A DNA stretch of 64,000 nt from Cyanobium sp. FACHB-13342 (GCF_014697415.1 NZ_JACJRT010000008.1:413005-477004); one strand, 5' to 3'. Shown: positions 47,696 through 57,489, counted from the first letter of the stretch. The notes: a model not told the origin generated them from the sequence alone. A program made the numbers and translations.

Positions 47696-49240
47696 ATGGG
47701 CCCCCTGCACGTGGTGTGGTTCAAACGGGATCTGCGCTGCGCAGATCACCACCCCCTGCTGGAAGCCAGCCGGCACGGACCGGTGCTGCCCCTGTATGTG
47801 GTGGAGCCCGAGTACTGGCAGCAACCCGATAGCTCGGCGCGCCAATGGCAGTTCTGCCGCGAAAGCCTGCTAGAGCTGCGCGCGTGCCTGGAGCGGCTGG
47901 GCCAACCGCTGGTGGTGCGCTGCGGCAGGGTTGAGCAGGTGCTGGAGCGGGCGCACCGCCAGTTCGGCATTGCGGCCCTCTGGAGCCACGAGGAAACCGG
48001 CAATGGCTGGACCTACGCCCGCGACCTGCGGCTGGCGGCGTGGGCACGGCAGCACGCCATTGCGTGGCATGAGATTCCCCAGTTCGGAGTCACCCGTCGT
48101 TTGGCGCAACGCCAGGGCTGGGCCCGTCGCTGGGAAGGCCGCATGGCCGAAACCCAGGCACCGGAGCCCATGGGGCTCGTCCCCCTCGCCGGCCTGGATC
48201 CCGGGCCCATTCCCAGCGCCGAGGACCTGAAGCTGGAGCCAGATCCCTGCCCAGGACGGCAACGGGGCGGGCGCAGCGAGGGGCTGGCGCTGCTGCAGAG
48301 CTTCCTGGCCGAGCGCAGCCGCCGCTACCAAGCGGAGTTGTCCAGCCCCAGCACGGCGGCCCTCAGCTGCTCGCGCCTATCGCCCCATCTGAGCTGGGGC
48401 ACCCTGTCGCTGCGGGAGGTGGTGCAGCACAGCCGGCAACGGCGCGCTGGCTTGTCAGACGCGCCGGGGGATCGCCGCTGGCACCGCTCCCTGCAACGCT
48501 TTGATGAGCGCCTGCACTGGCACTGCCATTTCATCCAGAAGCTCGAAAGCCAACCCAGCCTGGAATTTCGCGAGCTCCATCCCCTCACGGCCGAGCTGCG
48601 CCACAGCGATCCGGAGCGGCTGGCCGCCTGGGCCACCGGTCACACGGGACTGCCGTTTGTGGATGCCTGCATGCGCTCCCTGCTGGCCACCGGCTGGCTC
48701 AACTTCCGCATGCGAGCCATGCTCATGTCGGTGGCCAGCTATCAGCTCTGGCTTCCCTGGCGGGAGAGCGGCCTGCACCTGGCCCGGTTGTTTGTGGATT
48801 ACGAGCCGGGGATCCACTGGAGCCAGTGCCAGATGCAATCGGGCACCACCGGCATCAACACAATCCGGATTTACAACCCGCTCAAGCAGGGCCTGGATCA
48901 CGATGCTCAGGGGCAGTTCATTCGGCGCTGGCTGCCCGAACTGCGCCAGGTGCCGGCGGTGTATCTGCATCAACCCTGGACCATGGATCCCGCAACCCAG
49001 CAGCGCGTGGGCTGCGTACTGGGTGAGTCCTACCCGCTGCCAATCGTGGACTGGGCCGCGGTGGCCGCCAGCGCCCGCGAGCGGATCTGGGGGCTGCGCG
49101 AACAGGAGGGATTTGGCGCCATGGCCGACGCCATTCAGCACCGCCACGGCTCCAGACGGTCTGGCTTGAAACGCTCCAGCTCGCGGGCCAAGGCCACCCG
49201 GCAGGTGACGGCGGGGCAACTGAGCCTGGATCTGGCCTGA
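47696..49240 (+). CDS. Cryptochrome/photolyase family protein
   Basis: A 514-residue flavoprotein. The N-terminal photolyase domain starts LHVVWFKRDLRCADHHPL and is followed by the FAD domain, with ARSRRYQAELSSPSTAALSC-like and LSPHLSWGTLSLREVV segments, HWHCHFIQKLE and the FAD/catalytic region ATGWLNFRMRAMLMSVASYQ. The C-terminal MQSGTTGINTIRIYNPLKQG matches this subgroup. It repairs UV-induced pyrimidine dimers or senses blue light; the subgroup cannot be fixed by eye. No antenna-specific motif was assigned. Confidence 0.86.
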   Translation: MGPLHVVWFKRDLRCADHHPLLEASRHGPVLPLYVVEPEYWQQPDSSARQWQFCRESLLELRACLERLGQPLVVRCGRVEQVLERAHRQFGIAALWSHEETGNGWTYARDLRLAAWARQHAIAWHEIPQFGVTRRLAQRQGWARRWEGRMAETQAPEPMGLVPLAGLDPGPIPSAEDLKLEPDPCPGRQRGGRSEGLALLQSFLAERSRRYQAELSSPSTAALSCSRLSPHLSWGTLSLREVVQHSRQRRAGLSDAPGDRRWHRSLQRFDERLHWHCHFIQKLESQPSLEFRELHPLTAELRHSDPERLAAWATGHTGLPFVDACMRSLLATGWLNFRMRAMLMSVASYQLWLPWRESGLHLARLFVDYEPGIHWSQCQMQSGTTGINTIRIYNPLKQGLDHDAQGQFIRRWLPELRQVPAVYLHQPWTMDPATQQRVGCVLGESYPLPIVDWAAVAASARERIWGLREQEGFGAMADAIQHRHGSRRSGLKRSSSRAKATRQVTAGQLSLDLA

Positions 49241-49275
49241 GGGGGAGCTGGGCCCTGCGCCACAGCCAATCATGG

Positions 49276-51024
49276 TCAAGAGGAACAGCTGTAGTGGGAC
49301 ACGCCACCGGCGTTGAAGAACTCCTGGGGCCGCAGCCGGTCGTAGGTGGCCGCCAGCTCCGCTGTGGGAGCGTCATAGGGATGGCTGAACACCGCCTGCA
49401 ACTCCTGGATCAGGCCGGTGTCGCCCTGCTCCGCCTGCTGATAGGCCGGGGCAACCAGCCACTCGCGCCAGGTGATGGCGGGATTCACCCGTTGCATCGC
49501 CGCCGATGTCTCCTGCGGGTCGCCGTTGGCCGTGATCGCAGCGCGCCAGCGCTCCAACCAGCCGCTCCAGGCGGCGTCGAGACCGTCCGACGTCGGCGCA
49601 TAGAAGCTCTCCTTGAGGGCGGAGAGGTGCTCAGGGGAGGTGGCCGGTATGTCCGACAGCCTTCGGAAGACGATCGTGTAATCGGCCTGGGAACGCAGCA
49701 TCAACTCCAGCAGCTCGTTGGTCAGGCCGGCATCCGGGGTGGCCAGGCCCAGCTTGCGGGCCCACATCGCCTCGAGCTCCCCGTTCATCGCCTCGGCAAA
49801 ACCGTCACGGATCTGATCGAGCTGGGCCAGAGCCTCGGTGTTGCCTTCGAGCAGGGGCCGCAGGGCCGACCAGAACATCTGGTAGTTGGCTCCGGCGGCC
49901 ACGGGCTGGTTGAAGAAGCTGAAGTGCTCGCCGCCACCGGTCCAGGGCTGGAAGCCGGGATCGAACCGTTCGCAGAAGCCAAACGGGCCGTAGTCGAGGG
50001 TGTAGCCGCCTGCGGCGCAGTTGTCGCTGTTGAAATTGCCCTGGCAGTAGCCCACCCGCATCCAATGGGCCACCAGGGCGGTGAGGCGTCCCCGGAACAG
50101 GCGCGCAAGCTCCAGCACCTGGTCGCTGAAGGCCAGGCTCGGATCAATCTCCGGCCGGTAGTTGCGCTCAATCAGGTGGGCCACGATCAGGCGCAGCTCC
50201 TCCAGCGCCGCCGGATGGGCCTGGCGGCGAACGCGGCGGGCAAACAGCTCCAGCTGACCCACCCGCAGAAACGACGGCGCCACGCGGGTTGTGATCGCCG
50301 CTGGATTGTCAACCAGGATGTCGGGATCAAACGACGTGGAGTTCGGTGCATACCAGGGGCGGCGCACGGTTTCGGTGCCGGACCCATAGAGGGTCAGCGA
50401 GCGGGAGGTGGGAACGCCCAGGGCATGCATGAACTCCTGGGCCAAAAACTCACGCACGCTGGAGCGCAGCACGGCCCGGCCATCGGCGCCGCGGCAGTAG
50501 GGCGTGGGCCCGCCGCCCTTGAGCTGCAGCTCCCAACGCCGGCCCTCGAACACGCCCTCAAACACGGAGACGGCCCGGCCATCGCCGTAGCCGTTGCCGG
50601 TGCCAAACGGACACTGCTGGATGTATTCGCTGCCGTAGATCGAGAGGGCATAGCCGGTGGCCCAGCCATAGGGGCGCATCGGCTGCCGCGCCACGCTGAT
50701 GTCGCCGGAAAACAGCCGCAGGAAGGCCTCGTCGTGGGCCAGGGCGTCACTCAGGCCCAGCTCCTGGAACAGGCCGGGGCTGTGGGCCACGTAGGCAGGC
50801 AGGGGCAGGGGCGTGGGGGTCACCGGCACGTAATGGCCCGAGAACACCTGGCGGGGGCGGTGGTCGTGGCCATCCACCGTGGCCTGGGGATCCGGCTTCA
50901 GCGACTCCAGCAGCGAATAATCGGCCCGTTGCGCGAACTCAGCAAAGGTTGTGATCGGAGTGGTGCTCACGGGGCTCGGGGATCTTGAGCTGCCAGGAGT
51001 CGGCCCTGACGCTGAGGTCACCAT
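49276..51024 (-). CDS. selO: Protein adenylyltransferase SelO family protein
   Basis: A 582-residue pseudokinase-fold enzyme that transfers AMP to proteins. Visible motifs are [20 protein letters not shown] (168-187), GNFNSDN (329-335), and the metal aspartate in LDYGPFGF (Asp344). The C-terminus SHYSCSS places a cysteine at the antepenultimate position, where animal SelO has selenocysteine. The ATG at 51024 is used. Length is normal for SelO. Confidence 0.9.
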   Translation of the reverse strand: MVTSASGPTPGSSRSPSPVSTTPITTFAEFAQRADYSLLESLKPDPQATVDGHDHRPRQVFSGHYVPVTPTPLPLPAYVAHSPGLFQELGLSDALAHDEAFLRLFSGDISVARQPMRPYGWATGYALSIYGSEYIQQCPFGTGNGYGDGRAVSVFEGVFEGRRWELQLKGGGPTPYCRGADGRAVLRSSVREFLAQEFMHALGVPTSRSLTLYGSGTETVRRPWYAPNSTSFDPDILVDNPAAITTRVAPSFLRVGQLELFARRVRRQAHPAALEELRLIVAHLIERNYRPEIDPSLAFSDQVLELARLFRGRLTALVAHWMRVGYCQGNFNSDNCAAGGYTLDYGPFGFCERFDPGFQPWTGGGEHFSFFNQPVAAGANYQMFWSALRPLLEGNTEALAQLDQIRDGFAEAMNGELEAMWARKLGLATPDAGLTNELLELMLRSQADYTIVFRRLSDIPATSPEHLSALKESFYAPTSDGLDAAWSGWLERWRAAITANGDPQETSAAMQRVNPAITWREWLVAPAYQQAEQGDTGLIQELQAVFSHPYDAPTAELAATYDRLRPQEFFNAGGVSHYSCSS

Positions 51025-51075
51025 CCTGGCGAAGTGGACATGAGAAGCGGCGATCCTGCAGGGGGCCTGGTTGGG

Positions 51076-51951
51076 TCAATCGCCTTGCCCGCCGTCTGAG
51101 CTCTGCTCAGGCCTGCTGTCAGCGGTCAGAGGGCGTCCGCACGTTTTACAAATCCCCGCACCAGCCGGGACCCGCCTGGATTCCTCTTCGTAGCCAGCAG
51201 CAATGATGCCAGCCGGAAGCGCAAAAATGGCGATTCCGAGTAGCTGGATGATCCCACCCAGGAACTTACCAAGGGGTGTGACTGGAGCGATGTCCCCATA
51301 TCCGACGGTGGTGAGTGCCGATATTCCCCACCACATCGCGGCAGGAATACTGGAAAATACGTCTGGCTGGGTATCAACCTCAACAAAGTAAATCGCACTC
51401 GAAGCCAAAATCAGCACCACCCCAACCGCTGCCAGGGCGACGCCAAGATCACCGCGCCTTGCACCGATCACCCGCTGCATGCGCCCGAAGGAATCCGAGT
51501 AGCGGCCCAACTTCAGCACCCGGGCAAATCGCAACAGCCGCAGCACCCGAAGGATCCGCAGATCGAGCGTGGCGGCAGGGAACGCGAGCGTGACGTAGAA
51601 GGGGAAAATTGCGATGAAATCTACCACGCCACCGAAGCTGCTCACGTAGCGCAGCCGTCCGAGGATCGGCTGCCGGTAGCGGGTATCAGCCGTACAGGAC
51701 CAGATTCTCGCTGCGTACTCGATGGTGAAGACGCTGACCGTAAACACTTCAAATATCCAAAATGCCAGGCCAAAGCGCAGCTGAAGACTGTTCACAGTCT
51801 CGAGGATGACCGCAAGAACATTCAGAAGGATCAGCACGAGCAGAAACAGGTCGACCCAATCCCAATCGGCCCCACCGCTCTGCGGATCTTCGCTGAACTC
51901 GAGAAGCTCCCAAACGCGCTGGCGGAGCTCTGAGCCAGTCATTTCCCTCAT
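51076..51951 (-). CDS. Voltage-gated potassium channel (six-helix Kv type)
   Basis: A 291-residue membrane protein with six helices. S4 is LDLRILRVLRLLRFARVLKL with regularly spaced arginines (132-150), and the selectivity filter is TTVGYGD at 214-220. After S6 a cytoplasmic tail carries a rubredoxin-like CKTC pair at 268-271. Its DNA is less GC-rich than that of its neighbours (many A/T-ending codons), which suggests acquisition. The ATG at 51951 is used. Confidence 0.9.
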   Translation of the reverse strand: MREMTGSELRQRVWELLEFSEDPQSGGADWDWVDLFLLVLILLNVLAVILETVNSLQLRFGLAFWIFEVFTVSVFTIEYAARIWSCTADTRYRQPILGRLRYVSSFGGVVDFIAIFPFYVTLAFPAATLDLRILRVLRLLRFARVLKLGRYSDSFGRMQRVIGARRGDLGVALAAVGVVLILASSAIYFVEVDTQPDVFSSIPAAMWWGISALTTVGYGDIAPVTPLGKFLGGIIQLLGIAIFALPAGIIAAGYEEESRRVPAGAGICKTCGRPLTADSRPEQSSDGGQGD

Positions 51952-52049
51952 GCCTTGACGTGGAGCTGAACATTAAGGCTCTCGGGGGTGCCCATAGCCT
52001 CACGGCCCAGCGATTCATTCCTGACCAAACCGAGTTGCGGCCCTGATGG

Positions 52050-52778
52050 TCAGGGTGTGGTGCTGGGCAACGCCTGGAAGGTGCCGTACTGGCCGATCAG
52101 CTCTCCCTTGGCGTTGTAGGTGACCACCTCGAGGGCGCTGGAGCCATCCAGCGGCATCGCCAACTGGATCACCGCATCCCCCTTGCTGCAGGGACCGGGC
52201 TGCAGGGTCAGCCGAACCACGCCAAACACCAGATCGCTGGGCGCCCTGGGCGGCACCAACTGATCGGGGTAGCGGCCGTTCCGGCCCCAGGGCAGCTGTT
52301 GGACGCTGTAATCGCTATCGCACATGCCGTTGATGGCATTGCCCCAGCGGATCCGATTCGGCTCCACCGTGAGCACATCGATCACCGCCCGGCCTGCCGT
52401 GCTCTGCCCCTGCCAGCGGCCAAGAAAAACATTGTCGTGCGCCCAGCCCTTGGGCTTGGCGATCGCCGCCGCGGCTGGGCGCCAGAGCACCTGCAGGGTG
52501 TAGTGCCCCTCGCGGTTGAAGCGGATGCCCTCGCTGCTGGCGCTGCGCTCGTAGCGGCGGCCCTGTTCGGTGGCCGGGAAGTCAAAGGCCCAGCGGCCGA
52601 AACGCACAGTGGCGTTGCCCTGGCGCTGGCTGAACGTGCACGGCCCCTTCTCCAGCGGAAGCGTGTGGTCGTGGCGGCTGAGGATGCAGGTGGCGGTGGT
52701 GGTGTCAGCCCGCGCTGGTGGGGCCGCCCCGCTGGAGCACAGCAGAACCAGCAGAGCCAGCAGCCGGGATGGAGCCAT
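52050..52778 (-). CDS. Exported protein of unknown function
   Basis: A 242-residue protein with a Sec signal (LLALLVLLCSSGAAPPARA) and a beta-rich mature part, including RFGRWAFDFPATEQGRRYE and VLWRPAAAAIAKPKGWAHDN. Five cysteines (two signal-distal pairs such as ATCIL and GPCTF) suggest disulfides. The ATG overlaps the rsmE stop (TGATG), so it is co-translated with it. No family recognised. Confidence 0.65.
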   Translation of the reverse strand: MAPSRLLALLVLLCSSGAAPPARADTTTATCILSRHDHTLPLEKGPCTFSQRQGNATVRFGRWAFDFPATEQGRRYERSASSEGIRFNREGHYTLQVLWRPAAAAIAKPKGWAHDNVFLGRWQGQSTAGRAVIDVLTVEPNRIRWGNAINGMCDSDYSVQQLPWGRNGRYPDQLVPPRAPSDLVFGVVRLTLQPGPCSKGDAVIQLAMPLDGSSALEVVTYNAKGELIGQYGTFQALPSTTP

Positions 52779-53497
52779 CAGCCCAGACCCGGCAGCGCCT
52801 GGGCAAGCACCGTGATCAGGGCCGTATCCACGCTCAGGATCCGCTCCCCCAAACCTACGCGCTGCGCCTGCACCGATTCGGCGAGCTGCACCTCAAACGG
52901 CACGAAACCGCCCTCCGGACCCACCATCACCACCGCCGGCCCCGGCGGGACTTCCGCAAGCGACATGGGGGCACCCATGTCTGCCAACCAGCAGGGACGC
53001 CCCGCACACAGCCCGGGCAACTGGTCTTCCATAAAGGGGCGAAAGCGGCGGTGCAGATGCACCCTGGGGGCGATCGTGTCGCGGGATCGCTCCAGGCCTG
53101 CCAGCAGCGCGTCGTGCACCCGGGCTGGTTGCAACAACGGGCTCTGCCAATAACTCTTGTCCACCCGGGCGCTCTGGATCAGGTGCAGATTGGCGACGCC
53201 GAACTCGGCGCACTGGCGCAGAATCCGCCGCAGCATTTTGGGCCGCGGTAACGCCAGCACGATGTCGAAGCGATGGCGGGGCGGCGGTGGTTCGCTGAGC
53301 TGAACGCGAAGCCGCACGCCGCTGGCATCCAGGGCCTCAATCACCCCCTGGCCGCCCAGCCCGCCCAGCAGCCCCACCCGCAGGGTGTCGCCCACCTGGG
53401 CGCGCAGCACCTCGCGCATGTGCTCGGCGCGGTGATCGCGCACCACGGCCATGCCGTCTGCGATCCAATCGGTCTGATGGAGCAGAACGATGTTCAA
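52778..53497 (-). CDS. rsmE: 16S rRNA m3U1498 methyltransferase RsmE
   Basis: A 239-residue SPOUT methyltransferase that methylates U1498 of 16S rRNA. The N-terminal PUA-like domain has DHRAEHMREVLRAQVGD; the SPOUT motifs are VVMVGPEGGFVPFEVQLAES and GLGERILSVDTALITVLAQ. Length is typical. Coupled to the exported protein downstream by a one-base overlap. Confidence 0.93.
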   Translation of the reverse strand: MNIVLLHQTDWIADGMAVVRDHRAEHMREVLRAQVGDTLRVGLLGGLGGQGVIEALDASGVRLRVQLSEPPPPRHRFDIVLALPRPKMLRRILRQCAEFGVANLHLIQSARVDKSYWQSPLLQPARVHDALLAGLERSRDTIAPRVHLHRRFRPFMEDQLPGLCAGRPCWLADMGAPMSLAEVPPGPAVVMVGPEGGFVPFEVQLAESVQAQRVGLGERILSVDTALITVLAQALPGLG

Positions 53498-53506
53498 GGG
53501 ACCTGG

Positions 53507-53860
53507 CTAGCTCCGATCGGTGATGTCGATCGAGAGCCCGCACAGGCCCACGATGGTGCCGGAGGCGTCGCGCAGGGGGCTCTTGATGGTGAAATACACC
53601 CGCTCCTCTCCGCTCTCTTTGATGATGTCGCGCTCCTCCCGCGCGACAGAGACGCCCTGGGCCATCACCTCGGCATCGTTCTCACGCAGGGCGTTTGATT
53701 GCTCGAGGTCGAAGAAGTGGCTGTCATCCTTGCCGATGATCCCTGCGAGGTCGGCACCGAAGATGCGCTGCACCGTCGCATTGGCATAGGTGTAGCGGCC
53801 ATCGAGATCCTTGGCATAGGCCGCGGCGTCGATGGCGTTCAGAATGGAGTCGGCGTCCAT
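53507..53860 (-). CDS. Stand-alone PAS domain protein
   Basis: A 117-residue protein that is only a PAS domain: LNAIDAAAYAKDLDGRYTYA, VQRIFGADLAGIIGKDDSHF, ERDIIKESGEERVYFTIKSP and GTIVGLCGLSIDITDRS. There is no LOV cysteine (no NCRF motif) and no output domain. It probably binds a small ligand and acts through a partner. Its stop is nine bases upstream of rsmE's start. Confidence 0.82.
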   Translation of the reverse strand: MDADSILNAIDAAAYAKDLDGRYTYANATVQRIFGADLAGIIGKDDSHFFDLEQSNALRENDAEVMAQGVSVAREERDIIKESGEERVYFTIKSPLRDASGTIVGLCGLSIDITDRS

Positions 53861-53935
53861 GGGACTGGTTCAGGCCGAAGGAATCCAGCATCGCGCAACC
53901 TCCGACGTTGCACTCACCGGCATACCAACCCTCTG

Positions 53936-54598
53936 ATGGATCCCTCCAGCCCCACTCCGGCATCCCCGCCCCCGCCGGTGGCGCAGCAGCGCCAGGCCCT
54001 GTTGACCCTGCTGCGCCAGGAGCCCCGCGCGGCGGCCAAGCGGGAGAGCCACCAGGTGCAGCAGCTGATCGAGGTGCTGGAACGGGCCATGCCCGCCGAT
54101 CTCACGGCGCCGCAAGCCCTGGAGCAGCTCGAGGGGGTGTGGGAGCTGCGCTGGAGCAGCAGCAGCCAGCCCTATCTGGCCGTGGCGCCCTGGCTGGAAA
54201 ACCTCCAGCTGCTGGCCCCGTCCCAAAGCCGGGGCATGAACCTGCTGCGGCTCACCGGGCCCCTGGCCCCCCTGGCCAGCATTGCCGTGGAGGCCGAGCT
54301 CAGGCTGAACCCCTCCAGCCAAGCCCAGCAGCGGGTGGAGGTGCGCTTTCGTCGGGGGGGCTGGCTGGGGCCTTCCCTGGGGGCGGGTCGCCTGCAGCTG
54401 CTGCGCAGCGTGCAGCAATCCTTCCCAGCCTGGCTGGACATCACCGTGCTCGACGACGAGCTGCGGGTGTGCCGCGGCAATGCCGGCACCCTGTTCGCCC
54501 TGCTGCGCCGCCCCGACCTCAACCTCGAGGAGTTGCTGCTGCCCCTCACCGACACGCCCAAGGACGAGCTCAGCTCTGGCTCGCTTCAAACACGATGA
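53936..54598 (+). CDS. PAP/fibrillin family protein
   Basis: A 220-residue plastid-lipid-associated protein type. The family region is LEQLEGVWELRWSSSSQPYL, then GMNLLRLTGPLAPLASIAVE, VEVRFRRGGWLGPSLGAGRL and FPAWLDITVLDDELRVCRGN. It binds lipids and plastoglobule-like or thylakoid structures. The ATG at 53936 is used. Its 3' end overlaps the convergent ZIP gene by 29 bases. Confidence 0.85.
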   Translation: MDPSSPTPASPPPPVAQQRQALLTLLRQEPRAAAKRESHQVQQLIEVLERAMPADLTAPQALEQLEGVWELRWSSSSQPYLAVAPWLENLQLLAPSQSRGMNLLRLTGPLAPLASIAVEAELRLNPSSQAQQRVEVRFRRGGWLGPSLGAGRLQLLRSVQQSFPAWLDITVLDDELRVCRGNAGTLFALLRRPDLNLEELLLPLTDTPKDELSSGSLQTR

Positions 54599-55355
54599 TG
54601 CTCACCGACACCATGAAGCCCAGCACCGTCAGGAGACCCGCCAGTTTTCCCGCGTGTTCATAGGACTCGGGAATCATCGAATTGCTGAGCATCATCAAAA
54701 TGGCTCCGCCCGCAAAGGCCTGAACCAACGACAACCAGGCTTGGGTAGTGGTGCTGAACAGGCTGTAGCCCGCGGCAGAGGCGACAGCGCAGACCCCGGC
54801 AATCACCAACCACAGCAGCATGATTCGCCGGCGACTCCAACCGCTCGCCTGCATGCCGATGGTGCCGGCCACCGCCTCCGGCAGGTTGGAGAGAAAGATG
54901 GCCACCAGCATCGCCAGGCTCACCACCTGATGGTCCAGGAGTCCCAGCCCGATCACCATGGATTCGGGAATGCCATCGAGGATGATGCCCAGCACCATTG
55001 GAATGGCCAGGTGGGCTGAACCACTGACACCACGGGCCCCGGTTGTGGGCGCCCCAAGGCCCGCAATCCACTGGTCTCCGAAATAAAAGCTGAGCGCCCC
55101 CAGGCAAAAGCCAATGGCGGGAAAACCGCTGCCCCTGGAACGTTGGACGGCCTCAAACACCAGCTCAAAGGACACCGCCGAGATCAGGGTGCCGGCACCA
55201 AAGGCCATCAGCAGCCCCAGGCTGCGCCGGCTCAGGCGCACGCTCGCCGCGAGCAGGCCCCCCAGCAGCAACGACGACGTGGCCAGGGCACCCCAGAGAA
55301 GAGCAGCGAGCAAGGGATCACCCCAGGGATCAAATCCTGATAGCCCCGGGCCCAT
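54570..55355 (-). CDS. ZIP family metal transporter
   Basis: A 261-residue membrane protein with about eight helices. The metal motif is LDGIPESMVIG, where the usual HNxPEG histidine is replaced by Asp, followed by SNLPEAVAGTIGM. ZIP proteins take up Zn, Fe or Mn. The altered motif may change metal preference. It is convergent with PAP/fibrillin. Confidence 0.85.
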   Translation of the reverse strand: MGPGLSGFDPWGDPLLAALLWGALATSSLLLGGLLAASVRLSRRSLGLLMAFGAGTLISAVSFELVFEAVQRSRGSGFPAIGFCLGALSFYFGDQWIAGLGAPTTGARGVSGSAHLAIPMVLGIILDGIPESMVIGLGLLDHQVVSLAMLVAIFLSNLPEAVAGTIGMQASGWSRRRIMLLWLVIAGVCAVASAAGYSLFSTTTQAWLSLVQAFAGGAILMMLSNSMIPESYEHAGKLAGLLTVLGFMVSVSIIVFEASQS

Positions 55356-55382
55356 CGCGCCACCGGCTGCAACCTCTGGCCT

Positions 55383-55949
55383 TCAGCTCCGGCGCTGGCG
55401 GCGCACCTCCCAGGGGCGGGGGATGCCGCCGGGCTCCTGCCACACCCCGAAGCGATGGCGGCTGGCCCTGAATTCGGCATCGAGATAGGCGCGGCCTTCG
55501 CAGGCCTCCAGGTAGCGGCGGTAGGCAAAGGCCTGGCCGTCTTCCACCAGGGCCAGGCCCAGGTTGATCTCGCCGATCACCTCGGCCACCAGGCGGCCGT
55601 AGCGATCGGTGCTGTGAACGTCGAGGGTCACTGGTGCGCCGAGGGGCAACCGCTGCCGCAGGTAGGTCCGAGCCGCGGCGCCGTAGGGGCTCTGGGCCAG
55701 TTCCGGCGCATCGATGCAGGCCAGGCGCACGGTCAGCGAGCGTCCGGCCTGGCGCACCCGGATCGTGTCGCCATCGCCGATCGAGAGCACCACGGCCTGG
55801 AGCGGTTGGCTCTGGCCCGCGCTGCAGCCCACCAGGTCCAGCCAGCCCACCAGAGCCAGACCAGCCCCACCCAGACCCAGACGGCAAGCGGCGGCCATCG
55901 GCGCACGGCGGCAGGGGTGTCGCAATTTAGGGGGAAGGAACTGGGCCAT
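55383..55949 (-). CDS. Exported thermonuclease-like (SNase) protein
   Basis: A 188-residue protein with a lipoprotein-like signal (LALVGWLDLVGCSAG) and an SNase domain. Catalytic residues are suggested in VRLACIDAPELAQS (Asp), HSTDRYGRLVAEV (Arg and the T-D-R-Y-G-R motif) and GQAFAYRRYLEACEGRAYLD. It degrades nucleic acids outside the cytoplasm. ATG 55949 gives the longest start and overlaps the cupin remnant by 23 bases; ATG 55898 is a shorter alternative that avoids the overlap. Confidence 0.85.
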   Translation of the reverse strand: MAQFLPPKLRHPCRRAPMAAACRLGLGGAGLALVGWLDLVGCSAGQSQPLQAVVLSIGDGDTIRVRQAGRSLTVRLACIDAPELAQSPYGAAARTYLRQRLPLGAPVTLDVHSTDRYGRLVAEVIGEINLGLALVEDGQAFAYRRYLEACEGRAYLDAEFRASRHRFGVWQEPGGIPRPWEVRRQRRS

Positions 55950-56284
55950 CGTGCAACGCCACATGCTCCTGCTCGTTGGCGTCGTTGCGGGCCACGATGG
56001 CAATGGCAGCTTCGCTGTTGCTGAGGTTCACCGGCATGTGGGGCAAGCCGGCGGGGATGAACAGAAAATCGCCGGCACGGTGCCGGCGAGCAGATAGATC
56101 GCCGATTCCGAGCCCACGTGGCGGTGGGCCGGCGGGCACCACTGTTGGCGCCGGAGATGCCCACGAACTGCTGCAGTCCCTGGCGGCTGGTGCTGCTGGC
56201 CAGCGGCCGCACGGTCACGATGGTGTCGGCGGAGGGGGTGCCGCCAGCAAGCCCATGCAGGGGTCTGGCCACGAAAGCGTTCAC
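55927..56284 (-). pseudogene. Decayed cupin gene
   Basis: Pieces of one cupin protein lie in three frames. The start (GTG 56284) reads NAFVARPLHGLAGGTPSADT and then RQGLQQFVGISGANSGA. A middle part in a second frame reads HRHVGSESAIYLLAGTVPA, the metal motif region. The end in a third frame reads RAGDFLFIPAGLPHMPVNLS and VARNDANEQEHVALHDG. Intact relatives (known family form) are about 140 residues; the span here is only 119 codons, so there are internal deletions too. The gene has decayed. Confidence 0.75.
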
Positions 56285-56327
56285 GTTACAGCGGCGGGAG
56301 CACCCGGGCGCATTGGAGGATCGAGGG

Positions 56328-56981
56328 ATGACCACTGCCTCCCCAGACCTCCTGATCGACGGCCCCGCCGAGGCCGCAGCCACCCTGGTGCTGGCCCATG
56401 GGGCCGGTGCTCCGATGGACAGCCCCTTCATGGCCGCGATGGCCGGCGGACTGGCCCAGCGCGGGTGGCGGGTGGTGCGCTTCGAGTTTCCCTACATGGC
56501 CCAGAGCCGTCTCAGCGGACAGCGGCGTGCCCCCGATCGGTTGCCGCGGCTGCTGGAGTCGTTCCGCGCGCAGGTGGCCCAGCAGGCCGGGGCGGCCCCA
56601 GTAGTGATTGGGGGCAAGTCCCTGGGGGGACGGGTGGCCAGCCTGCTGGTGGATGAGCTGGCCAGCGCCCACGGCGTGCGCGGTTGCCTCTGCCTGGGCT
56701 ACCCCTTCCATCCCCCCGGCAAACCCGACCAGCTGCGCACCGACCACCTGGCCGCGTTGGCCACCCCCACCCTGATCGTGCAGGGCGAGCGCGACAGTTT
56801 TGGCAAGCGCGGCGACGTGGAGGGTTACCGGCTCTCAGCCCAGATCCAACTGCAGTGGATCGCCAGCGGCGACCACAGCTTCAAGCCCACCCGCAGCTCC
56901 GGCCTCAGCGAAGCCGACACCTGGGCCGCGGCCGTGGGCCACGGCGATCAGTTCCTGAGGGCCGTGCTCCAATCGGGCTGA
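56328..56981 (+). CDS. Alpha/beta hydrolase (KANL3/Tex30-like)
   Basis: A 217-residue hydrolase. The nucleophile is in VVIGGKSLGGRVAS, the acid in VQGERDSFG and the base in ASGDHSFKPTRSS. The N-terminal ATLVLAHGAGAPMDSPFM is the family's oxyanion region. The substrate is unknown. The 3' end overlaps the convergent hypothetical gene by 34 bases. Confidence 0.82.
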   Translation: MTTASPDLLIDGPAEAAATLVLAHGAGAPMDSPFMAAMAGGLAQRGWRVVRFEFPYMAQSRLSGQRRAPDRLPRLLESFRAQVAQQAGAAPVVIGGKSLGGRVASLLVDELASAHGVRGCLCLGYPFHPPGKPDQLRTDHLAALATPTLIVQGERDSFGKRGDVEGYRLSAQIQLQWIASGDHSFKPTRSSGLSEADTWAAAVGHGDQFLRAVLQSG

Positions 56982-57433
56982 GCCAGGCCCTCCACCGCCT
57001 CCCCGAGCTGCTCGTAGGCCATGCCCTCCCCGTGGGCCCGGATCAGGGGCTGCAGTCCGATCGACTGCCGCTCCGCATGCAAGCTGCGGGTAGGCACCAG
57101 CCAGAACCGCCACTGGGCCAAGTCCTGGGGGTTCACCCGGGCGGGGTCCTGCTCCGCCAGCAGACAGAACACATAGGCCGTGGCCGTGCGCTGCTCCATC
57201 GGGAAGCTGATCGCCGTTGGAGCGGTCTGCTGCGCCGACTGCAGGTAGGCGGCGGAGCGCACCGCCAGGGTGATGGGGCCGCCGGGAAGCTCCAGATCGG
57301 CGCCCTCGCGGCGGTGCTCCCCGGGATCGAGGCCCAGGGCGCGGTGCACCAGCCACTCGGCCAGGGCGGTGCGGTTGGCGATCGCCACCAGGGGCCCGCA
57401 CTGCCAGCGCAGGAAGGCATCGAGGTCGGTCAT
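56948..57433 (-). CDS. Hypothetical protein
   Basis: A 161-residue protein, starting MTDLDAFLRWQCGPLVAIAN and containing TAPTAISFPMEQRTATAYVF and FWLVPTRSLHAERQSIGLQP. It is mixed alpha/beta with no signal peptide. No family is recognised. It overlaps the convergent hydrolase gene at its 3' end. Confidence 0.6.
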   Translation of the reverse strand: MTDLDAFLRWQCGPLVAIANRTALAEWLVHRALGLDPGEHRREGADLELPGGPITLAVRSAAYLQSAQQTAPTAISFPMEQRTATAYVFCLLAEQDPARVNPQDLAQWRFWLVPTRSLHAERQSIGLQPLIRAHGEGMAYEQLGEAVEGLAQPDWSTALRN

Positions 57434-57489
57434 GGGGGGCACCGAGGGCGCAGCCGCCCGCAAGGTACTCAGCCCAGGAGGATGGAGCC

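Noticed and set aside
53507..53860. LOV-type photoreceptor in the lone PAS gene
   Set aside because: No cysteine lies at the NCRF position, so it is an ordinary PAS domain.
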